From Rhynchospora pubera (taxonomy: Eukaryota; Streptophyta; Magnoliopsida; Poales; Cyperaceae): a stretch of 64,000 nucleotides of DNA. Numbering within the stretch: the stretch's first letter is position 1; each line of letters opens with the position of its first letter. Positions 1 to 12,436 of this stretch are shown in pieces. A program made the position numbers and the translations under genes. Location: contig CM051459.1 of NCBI GenBank assembly GCA_028095005.1, positions 132,953,657 through 133,017,656 on the forward strand, read 5' to 3'. The notes beneath the pieces are model-generated. The model made no database searches, had not been told where the DNA came from, and worked only from the letters and a program-made list of their open reading frames with translations.

Positions 1-1050
1 GTAACCAACCCAATCCTTGAAAGGCACATCGCAACCCAAACCTTGAAGAGAACGGGTCATGGCTATCTCATAATAAATCCTAAACACAGTCCGTAAAGAA
101 TCCTTGTGGAAGAAATCCCCACCTCTATCCGTACCATAAAGCTCGAACTCTGGCGGGATCCTCTCTTCATAAAATAGACCCGCTACTGGAACCCCAAGCA
201 AACGAACCATTTGGTTCAGGTCAATGGTGGCATTGCGATCCTCCAGAACAAAAGTGTTATCCATGTAGTTCCAGTTGGTAGCCATAGCCCGAAGGATAAC
301 TGGATCCCATGTATACCTAAACAAGGCCAATGTAACCCCTCCAAATATCTCCAACTCAGTCAATTTCGGCCCCATATGCCCCATCATATAACGGGTCCAC
401 TCAGTCTGCCCCGGAACCCAACGGAGCTCACCCTGAACATTCAAACCCCCGGGAGCCCAAGGAATAACATGACCCTCTGTCATCTCCATACTCAACAAAT
501 GATAATCTGAGGAAGAACCAACCCGTCCAGTAGGACCCAGAAACAAACCCTCAAAGGAACAAACCCCGCCAGCACGGCGAAACTCGCTACCAGGCACAAA
601 GGAATCATAGGCAAGACTGTGAGGACGTACCTCTGTAAGAGAAGGCGGGTCAGGTCTCAAATGAGGGTACGAGTGATCGGCATAGGAAGGAGAACGGTCA
701 TGCCGAGGTAACAGCCCATGAAAATTATCCCTCCCATGGAGAATGACACGTCGCCACTTGGAATAAAGATGCTTGTAGATTCCTTGCGGGTCCAGATAAC
801 ACTTGATGTATGAATCAATCGCCTCGTCAGAAGGCCCATACACACCGTTCCTGACTATGTCAAACCGAGGCACTGTGCTGTAAATCTCCTCAACGGGCCC
901 AGTATCCCCTACAAATAACAAATAACAAAAAAAAATCATGTCAAAAGCCCAAATATCTCTCAAACGTAAAGAGGCACCAGAGCAAATTGTTTCACACTCA
1001 AGTTTCACAATCTGCTCTGGTGGGGGGCATTTGTTTGCCTCTAAAAAATG
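1..1050 (-). CDS. Plant-mobile-domain-like protein, partial (runs off the left edge)
   Basis: Read on the minus strand, an open frame of about 349 codons runs without a stop from a likely splice acceptor (TTTTTGCAG ending at 1051) to the window edge. It encodes a Trp- and Leu-rich globular protein. Around 200-300 the translation contains TFVLEDRNATIDLNQMVRLL followed by GVPVAG. This resembles the signature of the plant mobile domain (PMD, 'aminotransferase-like'): a W...TF.L...AT..L..V..LLG.PV.G pattern. PMD proteins are found both in transposons and as domesticated silencing factors such as MAIN. The 5' exon was not found and the 3' end lies outside the window. A second acceptor near 906 (after a T-rich tract) is an alternative exon start. 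It could be a host gene or a mobile-element gene; the PMD assignment is by pattern only. Confidence 0.5.
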
Positions 1051-2250
1051 CTGCAAAAAGGAAACGGAATTTTATTTCGTAAATGATTACAAAACATAGC
1101 AATTGGGTCCCGGCATAATTCACTGAGTAAAAAAAAAGCATAACGTTCATGAGCCCAAATCCCTCCCTACTACATCGAAATGACACGACTATAACGGGAC
1201 GCCATAGCCAAGACAAGGCGCGACGAAGAACCATACATTAAGCCCGACCCACACAAGGAAATATCAAACTTATACTATTTCGGCCCAATCCAGCCCAATT
1301 CTAAAATTTCCGATTGGGCCAGCAAAAATATATATAAAACAATTACATGGGCCTGGTTTTGATAAAAGCCCAATTAAAAATAGTATAGGAGTCCGACCCC
1401 TCTCCTTGACGGATCCAAACAAACGAAACCCAATAACCCAAACCCATCCCGACTAAAACTCAAAAAAAAAAAAAGAAGAAAAAAAAAGAAGAAGGAGACA
1501 GATGGCCCTCTCCTACTGGTTCGTCCCTGTGGGGCCCACTTTCTGTTAATAGAAGAGAAAAGAAAACAAGTACGAACTTGAGGAAGGAGGAATGCAGCGA
1601 CTGACTGGGGTTTCGCCTCTCGTCGACGCCGAACGCCGCCGCGACTCCAATGAACTACACCGCTGCATCGTTGACTCCACTACGATCCTGTCGACATCAA
1701 ACACGGATATGTCAGGATAGCGAATTTCAGGGATATAGATGATAGAATGTCGAAATTGGGAGAATTAGAAATGTAAAATTACTTGGCTATAAGGTCAATT
1801 GAAATACCTGAGGCGCTGCAGTAGCTTTGCGATGAAGGGATTGTGTACTAATTGGGTTTAATTATGAGAGAAAAGGGAAAATTGCTAAGAACTCCGGTTG
1901 ACAGAAACTCCAAGTATAATGGAGCTCGTGCTGAGCAATGATGCCTGTGTTATCAAGGATAAGGAAGCAGTGTAGGGATCACAAATGACATAAAAGAATT
2001 TCAAAAGGAAGAAGACGCATGCACAAATCGCCAAGGATTCAGAATTGGCATCACTGGAGAAATCCAGTAAAAAAAGGAACGAAAAGGTGCGAAGAAAGGT
2101 GTAATGGAGAGCACGACTCCTTCTCTGCAGCCTACTACCTGATAAAAGAACGCCTACTACTGTGGAGATTCTTTTGACAGGAGGAGGTGAGCTTACCACC
2201 TCGGTTATGACCGTTAGATGGATCAAGGCGTGATCACTTTTGTCTCCCAT
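1051..2250. other. No confident gene; possible 5' region of the leftmost gene
   Basis: This stretch contains purine-rich runs (1461-1497) and a GC-richer patch (1590-1700) that could be an untranslated first exon on either strand. A 121-codon minus-strand frame (1885-2250) has no recognisable domain and is hydrophobic and low in complexity, so I do not call it a gene. I see no tRNA, no long terminal repeat pair and no transposon termini here. Confidence 0.4.
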
Positions 2251-3601
2251 GGTACAAAGCCATCAATGTCACTCAGGACATGACGAAATCATGGATGAAA
2301 GGAAGCCACTGAAGTATGTACGCTGAAATGAACATCATATCTCACCACACATCAAGCTTCAGAAGGCCGAATGATGAGCCAGGATGCACTTTCCTGTGCA
2401 TGGGATAAAATCAGATGTTAAAAACAGCAAAAAAAAAAAAAGAAAAAAAAAAAACAAAACAAAGAATAAAGGAAGAAACCTGTGGAGCATGAGCTATTGA
2501 AGGGCAACGTATGAATTCTCCTGGATGGGCCCAGAGGGTAAATCAGTAATTTGTAAAAGGGACAAAAGAATGTAGTACATGAGGAGTAGGGAAAGTAAAC
2601 AATTTATCTCAATTATGCCCCTCCAGCAAGTTGTGCTATCCCATCAAATACATAGTCAAAATAAACCAAACACATAAAAAATATATATATATAATAGTTA
2701 TGATGGATAAAATGGTAATCAAAGAAAAAAACTCATCATCAAGGTCTGTTGATGGTTCAAATATCCAATTTATATACTAAATTTCACCAGACAGTGAAAC
2801 TAATTATTATAAAGGGATAACCTGAGATATCATTCTCATATACACTGAACCTACCAATTTACTCCAACCAATGAGGAATCAACAACACTTCCCAGCTCTG
2901 ACAAAAGAAGAAATCCCTTTTCCACTGAAGATTAAACAGCCAGTATGAGGAAGAAGCTAACCAAATGCAGCCAAATAATGAACCACAGATGAATGAAGCT
3001 TTAATTCCACTTTTACCCCTCAAAATTAAGACCAAAATACATGTGGATTAAAGGGTATAGGTGAAATAACATATAAGTTATGGGTGACTCCAGTCCAGAA
3101 TTCACACGGTTACTCAAAATAAAGCAAATGGAGTAGAGAAAAAGCTGCTACCTAGCTACATCTACATACTCAAAATTCAATCCTCTCAAGAACATCTAAA
3201 CCATCCACTGCCTATGGATGCATGGATGAGTACCACCTGTCCCTACTCCATAATTGGCACTAAATACCCCCTCCCCAAGGAAAGCCAGTGGATAAGGAAG
3301 AGGCAAGCATGGCCTGGTCCCACCAAATGCCAAATGGCATGAGGACCCATCTATCATATACATCCAACATGGTAAGTGAGAAAAAGTAGAAGTTGCAAAC
3401 GACTATCCCATCCCCAGCCTGTAAATGCCAGGTGTCGAAAGGAGATTGGAGAGTGAAGTGGAATAGTAGAAGAGGAGAAGTGAATATAAAACTGTAAAAG
3501 CAAGGCGGCCAGCCATTCTACCATCTCAGCCATTGATCAAGATTGAGAAATTGGAGAAGCTGCCACATGTCAAGATGAGGGAATCACCAAACCCTGGAAA
3601 T

Positions 3602-3612
3602 CCTCTATAAAA
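3602..3612 (+). promoter_or_regulatory. TATA-box-like sequence in a putative LTR
   Basis: The sequence CCTCTATAAAAGAAG fits a plant TATA box. It is followed about 30 bp downstream by a GAAGAAGAAG tract. No coding frame follows, so if it is real it would drive an LTR-type or non-coding transcript. Confidence 0.3.
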
Positions 3613-3831
3613 GAAGCTCCTCTTGAAGAAGAAGAAGAGGCCAATTAGTTAGTCGAAATTCTGTCAGTTTAGAAAGTCAAGTTTATTTTGCAATCAAGGT
3701 AATAGATGTAACCTCCTGTAATGGCCTCCAAAAAAGAATAGATGATGTTTAATGCATTGGTGATGTCTTTTCTGTTTCTTTCCTGTTCACTTTTTTTGTT
3801 TTGTTCTTTGGAGTCCATACTGATGCTAGTG

Positions 3832-4410
3832 AGGAGTGTGACATAGATTCCACACTCATGAACATCAATTGTGCCTCAGAATGGTCATGCATGTAGAAAT
3901 AATCCGCATCAACATAAGTTTCTTACCTTTTAGTGTGTAGTTAGAGACTGCTGGCTTCATGGAGAGTGTGACTTAGACTCCATCTCCATGGATGTCATGA
4001 TAGTTTCTGGCTTTAGTTTGTCTCAATACTCATGTCATGGTTGTCATCAAGTTTCTGTTAAGTTTATCATGCACACAGTTCATAGCAATATTTCAATAGG
4101 TCAAGTTCTTAAAAAAAAAAAAAAAAAAAACGCCTAGTTCTGTGGTGAAAATACATATGAGTGTGGTTTATATTCATATGAGTTTCTCTTTAGGTTTGCT
4201 TGTTTTGTCAAAAGGTCCAGAAGCAAAGAATTTCTAAAATAGATAAATTTTTCATGCCTATTAGATTTAAAAACCAAAAGGATGGTGTAATTTTTTTTTT
4301 TTTTTTTTTGTGTTTTCAAATGCTAAAAGATGCTTGGATCTTTACCTACTGTCCAAAATCAGAAGATGGCTTGGTTGTGAGGAGTGTGACATAGATTCCA
4401 CCCTCATGAT
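3832..4410. repeat. Three dispersed copies of a short hairpin-forming motif
   Basis: A motif beginning GAGTGTGACATAGATTCCAC occurs at about 3837 and 4381, with a diverged copy at about 3964. The first copy has the 7-bp complementary arms GAGTGTG and CACACTC around a 10-nt loop. The spacing is irregular (about 130 and 420 bp), so this is not a simple tandem array. Confidence 0.5.
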
Positions 4411-6668
4411 ATGGTTCAGATTCTGATCTATACAATAGGTTAGGCCTCAAGCTGACTGAAGCAGTAAAAATTAATAAGTATAGTCAAGTTCAAGGTTTAA
4501 AGTGAGATGTCATCTTTTTTATGGATACATAAGTGTGGATTTAATAAAATAGAAACACATCAGTAGTAAAAGCATGTTTTAGACCCTGGGAGTATACCCA
4601 TAAGTTCTCTTAAAAAAAAAAACATATATATAAATATCTTTCTGTTCATGATTAGTTACAATCCTAAGATAGTATGTGGTAAAATAGTTCTTGCCTCCTG
4701 GTAAAAAAAAAGATGATGAACTTGAGAGCAACTTGCCAAAATCCACCTCTTTTTTTTTATGAAAGTTTCTATTCTATTTGACAAATAAAAATGTATTTTT
4801 AAGATAGGTGTTAAAGTCATAATCTGTGTCTTCACTCATGTCAGTACCTCATATAAAAAAAAAATATATGCAATAGGATAGTTCTTCTCCCCTTATTTCT
4901 GTCTAAGATTAAGTCTGAAGTCGAAAGCTCATGTCCTTAGAATAAAAAAAATCCATATCTCGTTTAGTAAATAGTGAGTATCATGAGTTCCTCATGAAGT
5001 CACTTACTGGGTCTTGTTTTAATGTCATGCACATATAAAAAAAATGAAGATATAATGGGCCTGCACTTAAATAAAATAATAAGTGGTAGGGGTAAAGCTA
5101 GTAGATATTAAAATTTGCTTTATTACTATGTTTCCTTGTGTCATAACCAGTATATCATATTCTCCTCATGATTAGCATGCTTTAAAGAAAACATGTACAA
5201 AATTGCATTCCTTAAGTCAAAGCATCAATAGTTTGAATCTAAATCACTTGGCACCAATAACTGTTATGATAGCACTTGAGCTGCTATTTTGAAAACTAAA
5301 AGTGTAGGAGAAACTAAAAAAAAAAAAACAACAAAACACAGTGGGTATGTGAAGTTATGCCCACATGGAGGAGAAAAGGGAAAGTGAATTGGTACCAGCA
5401 CAGGCATTATATGCGAATATGATAAAAGTGGAACTGTTTAAATCCCAGCATGCTACTAGGAAGAAAACACAAGTTGAGAAGGTTCTGTAAAATTAGAAAA
5501 GGTCAGGGTTCAAAATGAATAAGAATGGTTTTATAGGTGATCAATGGTTAGTGTTGACCAAAATTAGCATCACTAATCTGAATCCTAATCAGTAAATGTC
5601 ATAGTCTTGTCTAGAGCCTTAAGCCGTATAAACATATTTTTGACCAGTAAGTAAAATAGGGATAAGGATGAAATCAAATGCTTAACACCTAAATATTGGT
5701 TACATGGGTTAATGAAATGCGTAAGAGGGATTGAGTAGCATGCATACAAAAGTTACATGTAGAAAATCACATTCTGTGAGTTTGTCAGACCAAAAGAAAG
5801 TCAAAGCATGATACCTCAAATAGGGAAGTACAATGTAAAATTGAGTATATAGGTGACTCCATAGCCTTCTCAAGGTGTTCCACCACGTCCCTGTCAGAGC
5901 CATTCCTCGCTGTGCTTCGACGATTGGTTGTTTCCCGCCACGATCACAGACCCAAATCAACTTGAAGCCAGAATATATCCAATCATTGAGAATAACCCAA
6001 AATTGACGACAGCTGACGACAGAAGCAACTCCAGGGAATGACCACGGTACCTCACAATCCATTTGAAGCTAATGAGGTTGCCGGAAAATCCCCACCGGCA
6101 CTATCAATGGAGACAACTAGTCCAACGGAAAAGTCTCAAGGAACCAGGAGAGGGAAATAAGCCACATTCTTGTATAGGCCTGGCGTACCTGAGGAGCAAA
6201 ATCAGCACGTAGAGCCGATGGATCAAACCCAGAGTTAACCCCGACTCACTCGGCGCACGACCACTAGCGTGGACCAGGCGATTTGATCAAACCAAAACCT
6301 TCAGCGTCTTCCACGGGTCTTCTGTGACGTCTAGCTTGTAGTGGGTCACTGACAGACACAACACAAAACATCAAAGTCTCAACCAATCAAAAATTTCTGC
6401 GAAGCAGAAAACTTCAAAAATGCATTAAAAATAGCTAGATTATCAGAAAAAATTCCATAAAATATCAAAATGTTAAGGAAAATATAAGAAATATTTTGAT
6501 GTGTCATGTTATGCCGAAACACCAAAGTATAAAATACTTCTAAAAAGTAGTTGGTTTAAGGGATGACCATAAGTAAAAAAAATAATAATAATAATAATAA
6601 TAAATTTATATTTATATGGTTAAATAAAAAAAAAAGAGAGAAGAAATGGAGCAGATGAAAATCATTCA

Positions 6669-6800
6669 ATGTTCTGGACAGCAGGTACATTCGAACATTT
6701 TATGTTCCGGACAGCAGGTACATTCGAACAGTTTATGTTCTGGACAGCAGGTACACTCGACATTCTTTGTTCTGAACAAAAGGCACAGTCAAACATTAAG
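6669..6800. repeat. 33-bp tandem repeat, four copies
   Basis: Units starting GTTCTGGACAGCAGGTACA occur at 6671, 6704 and 6737, with a diverged fourth at 6769, giving spacings of 33, 33 and 32 bp. No frame crosses the array. Such arrays are typical of the untranslated internal regions of plant Ty3-type elements. Confidence 0.8.
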
Positions 6801-6839
6801 ACTCCCAAACAAAAATTGAAATAAATAAAGGACATATAT

Positions 6840-7340
6840 CACTAAGAAGGTCAAAAAAAAATAGAAAATTAAAAAACCCAGACTCAAAATTCCAACTAAA
6901 CACTAAAATTCAAAAATCACAACTAAAAAGTCCAGAAAGCCAAAATGTAAAAGTTCAAACTTTAAACCAGGCCCGAAAATGTCAAGAACTAAAAGTCAAA
7001 CTCAAAAGTTAGAATCCAAAAGTGCTAACTTAAAAGTGCAAAACTTAAGAGCCAAATTTAAAAGTCCAAAATCTTAAAATGAAAATTAGAAGTCCAAACC
7101 TGAAAGTGACACAAAGTTTAAATGACACCAAGTCTAAAAGTGACAGAAAGTCAAAATGACAGAAAGTCAAAATGACATAAAGTCTAAAAATGACACAAAG
7201 TCTAAAGGTGACACAAAGTCAAAATGACACAAAAGTGACACAAAGTTAGAATGACATAAAGTCAAAATGGCACAAAGCCTAAAAGTGATTCAAGAGACAC
7301 AAAATCTAAAGTGACATAAAGTCTTAAAAGTCAAAAGTTC
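6840..7340. repeat. Degenerate short tandem repeat (AAAGTCNAAANTGACACA type)
   Basis: About 500 bp consist of diverged 16-20-bp units built on the words AAAGTC, AAAAGTGAC and GACACAAAGT. The region is strongly purine-biased on the plus strand and has no coding potential. It continues the repetitive non-coding block on its left. Confidence 0.65.
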
Positions 7341-7404
7341 GTCCCTTCAAGACTGCATCGCGTTTCGCCCTGAAGGAGACACCCTCCCGATGTTCAGATT
7401 GAGA

Positions 7405-7810
7405 AAAAGGAAAAGTCAATTCTGAATGATCACTGAAGTTCCTGTCAAGAGAAGGCATAGCGCATCTGTACTCACGACTTGAACGAAAATCCCAAAAATC
7501 CCTAAGTTCCTCAAAACGATTGAGAACTGACCTAGAATACCCTATTTTCTAGCGTTGGACTCGAATCTAACAGCCTGTTTTTACAAGTTCACAGCATGTT
7601 TGACCAGAAGCAGACTGAAACCTGATGCCCAGATGACCAGAAGGAAAGTCAATCAGAGGCCATCACCCAAGTTCCTGTCAAGAGAAGGCATAGCGCATCT
7701 GTACTCGAGACTTGAACGAAACCTCAAAATCTCTAAATCCCCGAACGATTGAGGATTGATCTAGGATACTAAATTTCCTAGTGTCGAACTCAAAATTCTC
7801 TGTAACAGCA
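7405..7810. repeat. Two-copy tandem duplication, period about 233 bp
   Basis: The block GTTCCTGTCAAGAGAAGGCA and the following ~110 bp occur at 7438 and again at 7671 with about 80% identity by eye. The block includes a CTTGAACGAAA stretch and a downstream ACCTAGAATAC / ATCTAGGATAC stretch. The short open frames over it are not conserved between the copies, so it is probably not coding. Confidence 0.75.
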
Positions 7811-9420
7811 CTAAGCCTGACACAGCAAAGTAAAAGTAACATAAATGTCTTAAAATGTGAAAATAAAGAATTAAACCACATCATTCATGCTTGCATGGCT
7901 CTGTTAAAATAGCTGCCTTTCTGCATTGTTTTCTGCTACCTTGAAACTCCCTATCAAGACACAAGACACTATCCTTTTAAATGGACTTCATCCACTTACT
8001 GCATATAAACTTTGATTATCCCGATCTAGAGGTGCTCTTAGCTCAGTTCGTAACTGAGTCCGGAGGTAATTAACAGTAGGGGCTTGCGCCTACTGGAAAA
8101 AAAAGGACCTACGACAAACAATAAACTCTCGAGGTACTTAGAACCGCATTAGTGCCCTTCATTCATTTGGAATGGGCAGTAACGACGGGTCTCAAGATGC
8201 TCGAGGGGTATCTGATCCGCATTTTCTTCGCCCCATAGAGGACTATCTGATCTTCCGTGGTCGGACTGGAAAAAGTGCGAGACAGTTGGTAACTCTTTAC
8301 CTATGATTAGTAGAACTTAATCATCACTTAACTTGCATACTAATCTTATATGATAATTAATGTTCCTTGTTAATTATCAAGATTATGGACCGTTTAGATT
8401 TATTATTGTCATTCTAAAGAATGATCAACAGAGATCTACAATTCAGATCCTCAACCTGAATGATCTGTCAATAATAAATCTAGGAACAGATGATAAAATC
8501 TCATCCAAAACATAAACTAATAATTAAGTCATTAAATTATTGACTTCTAGGACATAACTCTAACAATGTTATGATATGTTTTGTTGATTTGTTTTGTTGA
8601 GAATTATTATAATTACTTGTTTAAATTGCTTGGTTAAGTCTAATTAACTTCTAGATGAATGGTCACATTTAGTTAAGTTCTAAAGTTAGGTTAATCAAGA
8701 TAATTTAGATAAAGTATTTGGGATAAATCGTAGATCCGAAAGGGGAGATTAGTTGACATCAAAAGTGTAACTTTTAGACAAGTCCAAAAGACCTCTAGAT
8801 ATCCTTACGAACTCCAACAAACAAGTTTAAAATGATTGAATTCTATACCAAAAGTTGTGAACCAATCAAGTTAATTAGGTTAGGCTGTGATTAAACCAGT
8901 TTCTGGTCCAACAAGCGACAGCTGAGGTTTAGAATATCTAGGTTTGACCAAAAAACCCTAGCACAAAGCATAAAATATCATAAAAGTTCAAAATCACACA
9001 CTTATACCATCCGTTCGGATCGAACAGATTCCTGTTCGGATCGAACAGAGCGGTATATGCTTGAAAAACACCAATCGATGCACGAAAGTGATAAGTTTTG
9101 TGTTCTAGAGTCCAAACCAAGGTAAAACCTGAACCCTAAGACGCTTTTTATTATTGCTTAAACCCTAAAAACTTTACTTTGTTATTTAGATTATTTTATT
9201 TGACAAAAACAACCAAAAATATTTACTTTATTGCACTTAGATTTATTTCAACTATTTCTCCACCAAAATATTCTTGTCTAGCTTTTAAAAAAGAATAAGT
9301 CCAGTAATCAATTGTACCGTCCCTTGGGTTCGACCCTAAAGCTGTACTCCAAAAAACTAGTGAAGTTAGCTCTAGATTTATAAATTTATTTGATTCCTAG
9401 GTTTTAAGCCTTCATCAATT
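7811..9420. other. Non-coding retrotransposon-like remnant
   Basis: No gene is supported. A GC-richer block at 8030-8290 and the phrase CCTTGGGTTCGACCCTAAAG at 9331 resemble the untranslated region between pol and the 3' LTR of plant Ty3 elements. A direct repeat GTTCGGATCGAACAGA occurs at 9013 and 9034. I could not define element ends. Confidence 0.35.
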
Positions 9421-9924
9421 CACGTAATGGTGTTATCGCCAAAATTGTCCTGAGATTGACAAAATTACGTAGTGATATGATATAGAATATTCCTGCTTAA
9501 TAATCATTTTGAGGTTTTTTTTTTTGGAGGTTGATTTTGAGTTGATATTTCATATTTGAATGGCTGTGTACGTCCTTGTTCCGAATAGTTGCTAACATCG
9601 TTGTTTCACTGTTCCAATTAAAAGTTGAGTCAACGGCTTTTATAAAAAATCCAAATTAGAGTTTTTGATTAGAGAACCATGGTATTATGATGTCCAATTG
9701 TCTACCGTAAATTGGTAATAGATACAAAATCAGGAAATTGTGAGCATTCTGAGAAGCATATATTATCATTATTATTATTATTATTATTATTATTTGTGAT
9801 TGTATCATGAATTTTTAAGAATTATTTAGAGGAATTTTAGGGTCAATGTGATTATTGTTTAATTCATCATGTTTTTATAAAACCTTTCTGTTTCCTTTTA
9901 CTTTGTTGTTATTACTTGTGGTCA
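9421..9924. other. AT-rich intergenic DNA with an (ATT)n microsatellite
   Basis: This flanks the left end of the first CACTA element. It contains an ATT trinucleotide repeat at about 9766-9796 and no supported gene. Confidence 0.5.
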
Positions 9925-9941
9925 CACTACGCGAAATTTTG

Positions 9942-10510
9942 GCTTCTGTAACGGTTAATAAAAGACTTCTGTAACGGTACACGAAACGTTACTGTAGCCC
10001 CCGTTACAGAATGTCTAATAACCGTTACAGATCTATAACGGTTATTCTCTAATAACCGTTACAGTAGCCAATCTTCTGTAACGGTTATTATCTAATAACC
10101 GTTATAGTATTATGCAAGGGAAATCTGGTATAGCTTTTTGGAGAACATGTGTAACGGTTATTCTCTAATAACCGTTACAGAAGCCACTCTTCTGTAACGG
10201 TTATTATCTAATAACCGTTATAGTATTATGCAAGGGAAATCTGGTACAGCTTTTTGGAGAACATGTGTAACGGTCATTCTCTAATAACCGTTACAGAAGC
10301 CACTCTTCTGTAACGGTTATTCTCTAATAACCGTTACAGATAATGTTTATAATAAAAAAAAATAAAATTATAATATTCTGTAACGGTTATTCCTTAATAA
10401 CCGTTACAGAAGGTCCTTTTTTTTTGTTTCGCTTTTTTTGATTTGGCTAGCCCAATTTGCTAGCCGAATTGGTACCAAATTGGTACCCAATTTACATTAG
10501 ATAACACATG
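9942..10510 (+). repeat. Left subterminal repeats of CACTA I, plus conserved GCTAGC block
   Basis: About a dozen TAACGGTTATT motifs occur as short inverted pairs, each able to form a hairpin. In transposons of this class such motifs bind the element's own DNA-binding protein. A tandem duplication with a 116-bp period (10075 and 10191) enlarges the array. The block ends in a GGCTAGCCCAATTTGCTAGC palindromic stretch and CAATTTACATTAGATAACAC, which recur at 13.46-13.52 kb and, diverged, in CACTA II. Confidence 0.85.
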
Positions 10511-10744
10511 CAGCATACTGTTACAATTCAATCCAGTACTTCAAGAGATGCTTATCTGAACACTCATTAAAGCACGCAACTCTTCATATGATTACAATTC
10601 AAATTAAAGCACGCAACTCTTCATATTTTCAGTTTCAAACTCATCATTTCTACTATAAATGACCAAACTGTAGAACCCCACGCCTTTTCAGTTTCAAACT
10701 AATTTCTCACTTCTCCCTCCTATCTCTCTACTCAAAAACCAACC

Positions 10745-12436
10745 ATGGAAAACCTTGATCCCATCAGAGTTGATGAAGACGACATCACTGCTCCGGCCAG
10801 TGCAGAGATCACCAAATCCATTGTCATCCAAACCATGGAAGGTGTAACTTTGCTTGATGTCATGATAGAGATGAGAAGACGCCTCCCTGCAGGACAACAC
10901 AGAGTGACAACACTCCTAGAAAACCGATTTCTCATCATCGGCCCCTCTGAGCAATGGCGCGATGAGATGTTTAGAAAAGGCACTATTGAAATCACATATG
11001 GAAACAACATGAGGCGGCCATTTCCCATCCTCATTGATCCTCCAAGGGAACTAGACCCCAGAGCAGACAGTGTGAGGCTATGGGTAAGAATTGCTGATCT
11101 TCCATTTGGATGGTGCTCATGGTATGGAGCAAACATCTTTTTCCCTTTTGGTACAGTTTTACATGCTGATGCACCAACATACATGGGTATAGATGCCAGA
11201 TTTGCTAGAGTAGAAGTATTGGTTGAACATAGGGATAGAATACCAGCCTCTCGTGCATTTGAATTACACAGAAGAAATGGAAAAATTGACCTACTTCGTG
11301 TTCAGTACGTAGTTGAGGAACCACAAATCAGAAACCCACGTCATGAATACATCAAAGCTTTGCCTAGGATTGAATGGTCCCCTGCTGATGAGGCAAGACT
11401 GCAAAGTATCAATCCACCTGATAGGGTTGATTCTGGCAGTACTACAACCATGCGACAGAGCAAGAGAAAAGCCAAGAAAAAGGCTGCAAAAACCACAACC
11501 CCCAATAATACTCAAGCAAAAAAAAGGAAGATAGATGAGGTCATCCCCTCAATGATTACTAGATCACAAACCAAGGGAGGAAGAAGAACTAAGGAGACAG
11601 GAGTTCTCATTGGAGACACCAGGGTAATCAAACCTACAAGCTCTACTTCTAAAGGAAAAGGAGTACAAGAAGATCTTGAGGCACAGTTCAGGAAGGAGAT
11701 GAAACAGGCTAGGAAAGAGAGCCACAGAGCTCAACATGAGGGCCCAGGGCACACCAGTGGGCCCAGTGTACCCCCTGGGTTCAACCTAAGCTCTCAGGAG
11801 ACTGATACTGATGAGGATGAGGATGAAAAAACTGACACAGAGAGTGACAATACAACTCCTACTGAGGACCAATCAGTCGATGAACTCATGAAGACACCCT
11901 CAGAGGAGCCCAGCAAGATGTCATTCTCCACAGAAGGTAACTCTACATTTCTTTCTAGTAACAATATGTGCAGAAGTCCTAAATAGCTTAGAGAATAGCT
12001 TCTTTCTAGACAATATGTTCAAAAGCCCTAAATAACTTCTATAGTTTAAATCCTACATAAATCCTAGTTTAGAGAATACATAAATCCTAGTTTAGAGAAT
12101 AGCTCTACATAAATCCTAGTTTAGAGAATAGCTCTACATAAATCCTAGTTTAGAGAATAGCTTCTTTCTAGACAATATGTTCAAAAGCCCTAAATAACTT
12201 CTATAGTTTAAATCCTACATAAATCCTAGTTTAGAGAATACATAAATCCTAGTTTAGAGAATAGCTCTACATAAATCCTAGTGTAGAGAATAGCTCTACA
12301 TAAATATACATTTAACTTTTTCAATAATTGCACTGACTTGAAAACAGACATGGAAAAAACCTTCATGGATTTGGCAAAGAAGCAGGAAGCAGCAAAGAAG
12401 AGCAATGGCTCTACTGATGACACATCCTCTACCTAG
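10745..12436 (+). CDS. CACTA-borne DUF4283-like gene A (two exons, 426 aa)
   Basis: Exon 1 is 10745-11936 (1,192 nt, phase 1) and exon 2 is 12348-12436. The donor GAAG|GTAACT and acceptor AAAACAG|ACATGG join in frame to a stop at TAG. Residues ~50-185 fit a DUF4283-type fold: an N-terminal segment with RFLIIGPSEQW, then SVRLWVRIADLPFGWCSW, then DARFARVEVLVEH. Residues ~235-290 are Lys/Arg-rich, with KRKAKKKAAK and ITRSQTK, likely a nuclear-localisation and nucleic-acid-binding tail. The C-terminus is Glu/Asp/Thr-rich. DUF4283 proteins in plants mostly come from LINE-type ORFs or transposon-captured genes; the function here is unknown. The start ATG has a good context (AACCATGG) shortly after the left subterminal block. 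Reading through the donor would give a 413-aa form. The intron consists of tandem repeats. Confidence 0.75.
11949..12310 (+). repeat. Tandem repeats inside the intron of gene A
   Basis: A ~29-bp unit (TACATAAATCCTAGTTTAGA plus GAATAGCTC) recurs about eight times. A larger ~162-bp unit starting TTCTTTCTAGACAATATG occurs at 12001 and 12163, with a diverged start at 11951 that overlaps the gene's donor region. The array lies wholly within the inferred intron. Confidence 0.8.

Larger units (their letters stand above)
2251..6660. other. Repetitive non-coding DNA, probably LTR-retrotransposon untranslated sequence
   Basis: There are 4.4 kb without a convincing gene. It has many A or T homopolymers and no frame with a known domain. 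A TATA-like CTATAAAAG near 3605 is followed by a purine-rich stretch, as in the U3/R of plant LTRs. A GC-richer block at 5860-6360 also looks like LTR-element untranslated sequence. I found no matching second LTR or primer-binding site, so the assignment is an inference. A 117-codon minus-strand frame at 5709-6062 has no recognisable domain. Confidence 0.35.

Noticed and set aside
1885..2250. 121-codon minus-strand frame
   Set aside because: Hydrophobic, no recognisable domain, no support from splice or start context.
5709..6062. 117-codon minus-strand frame
   Set aside because: No recognisable motif and no continuation; lies in repetitive DNA.
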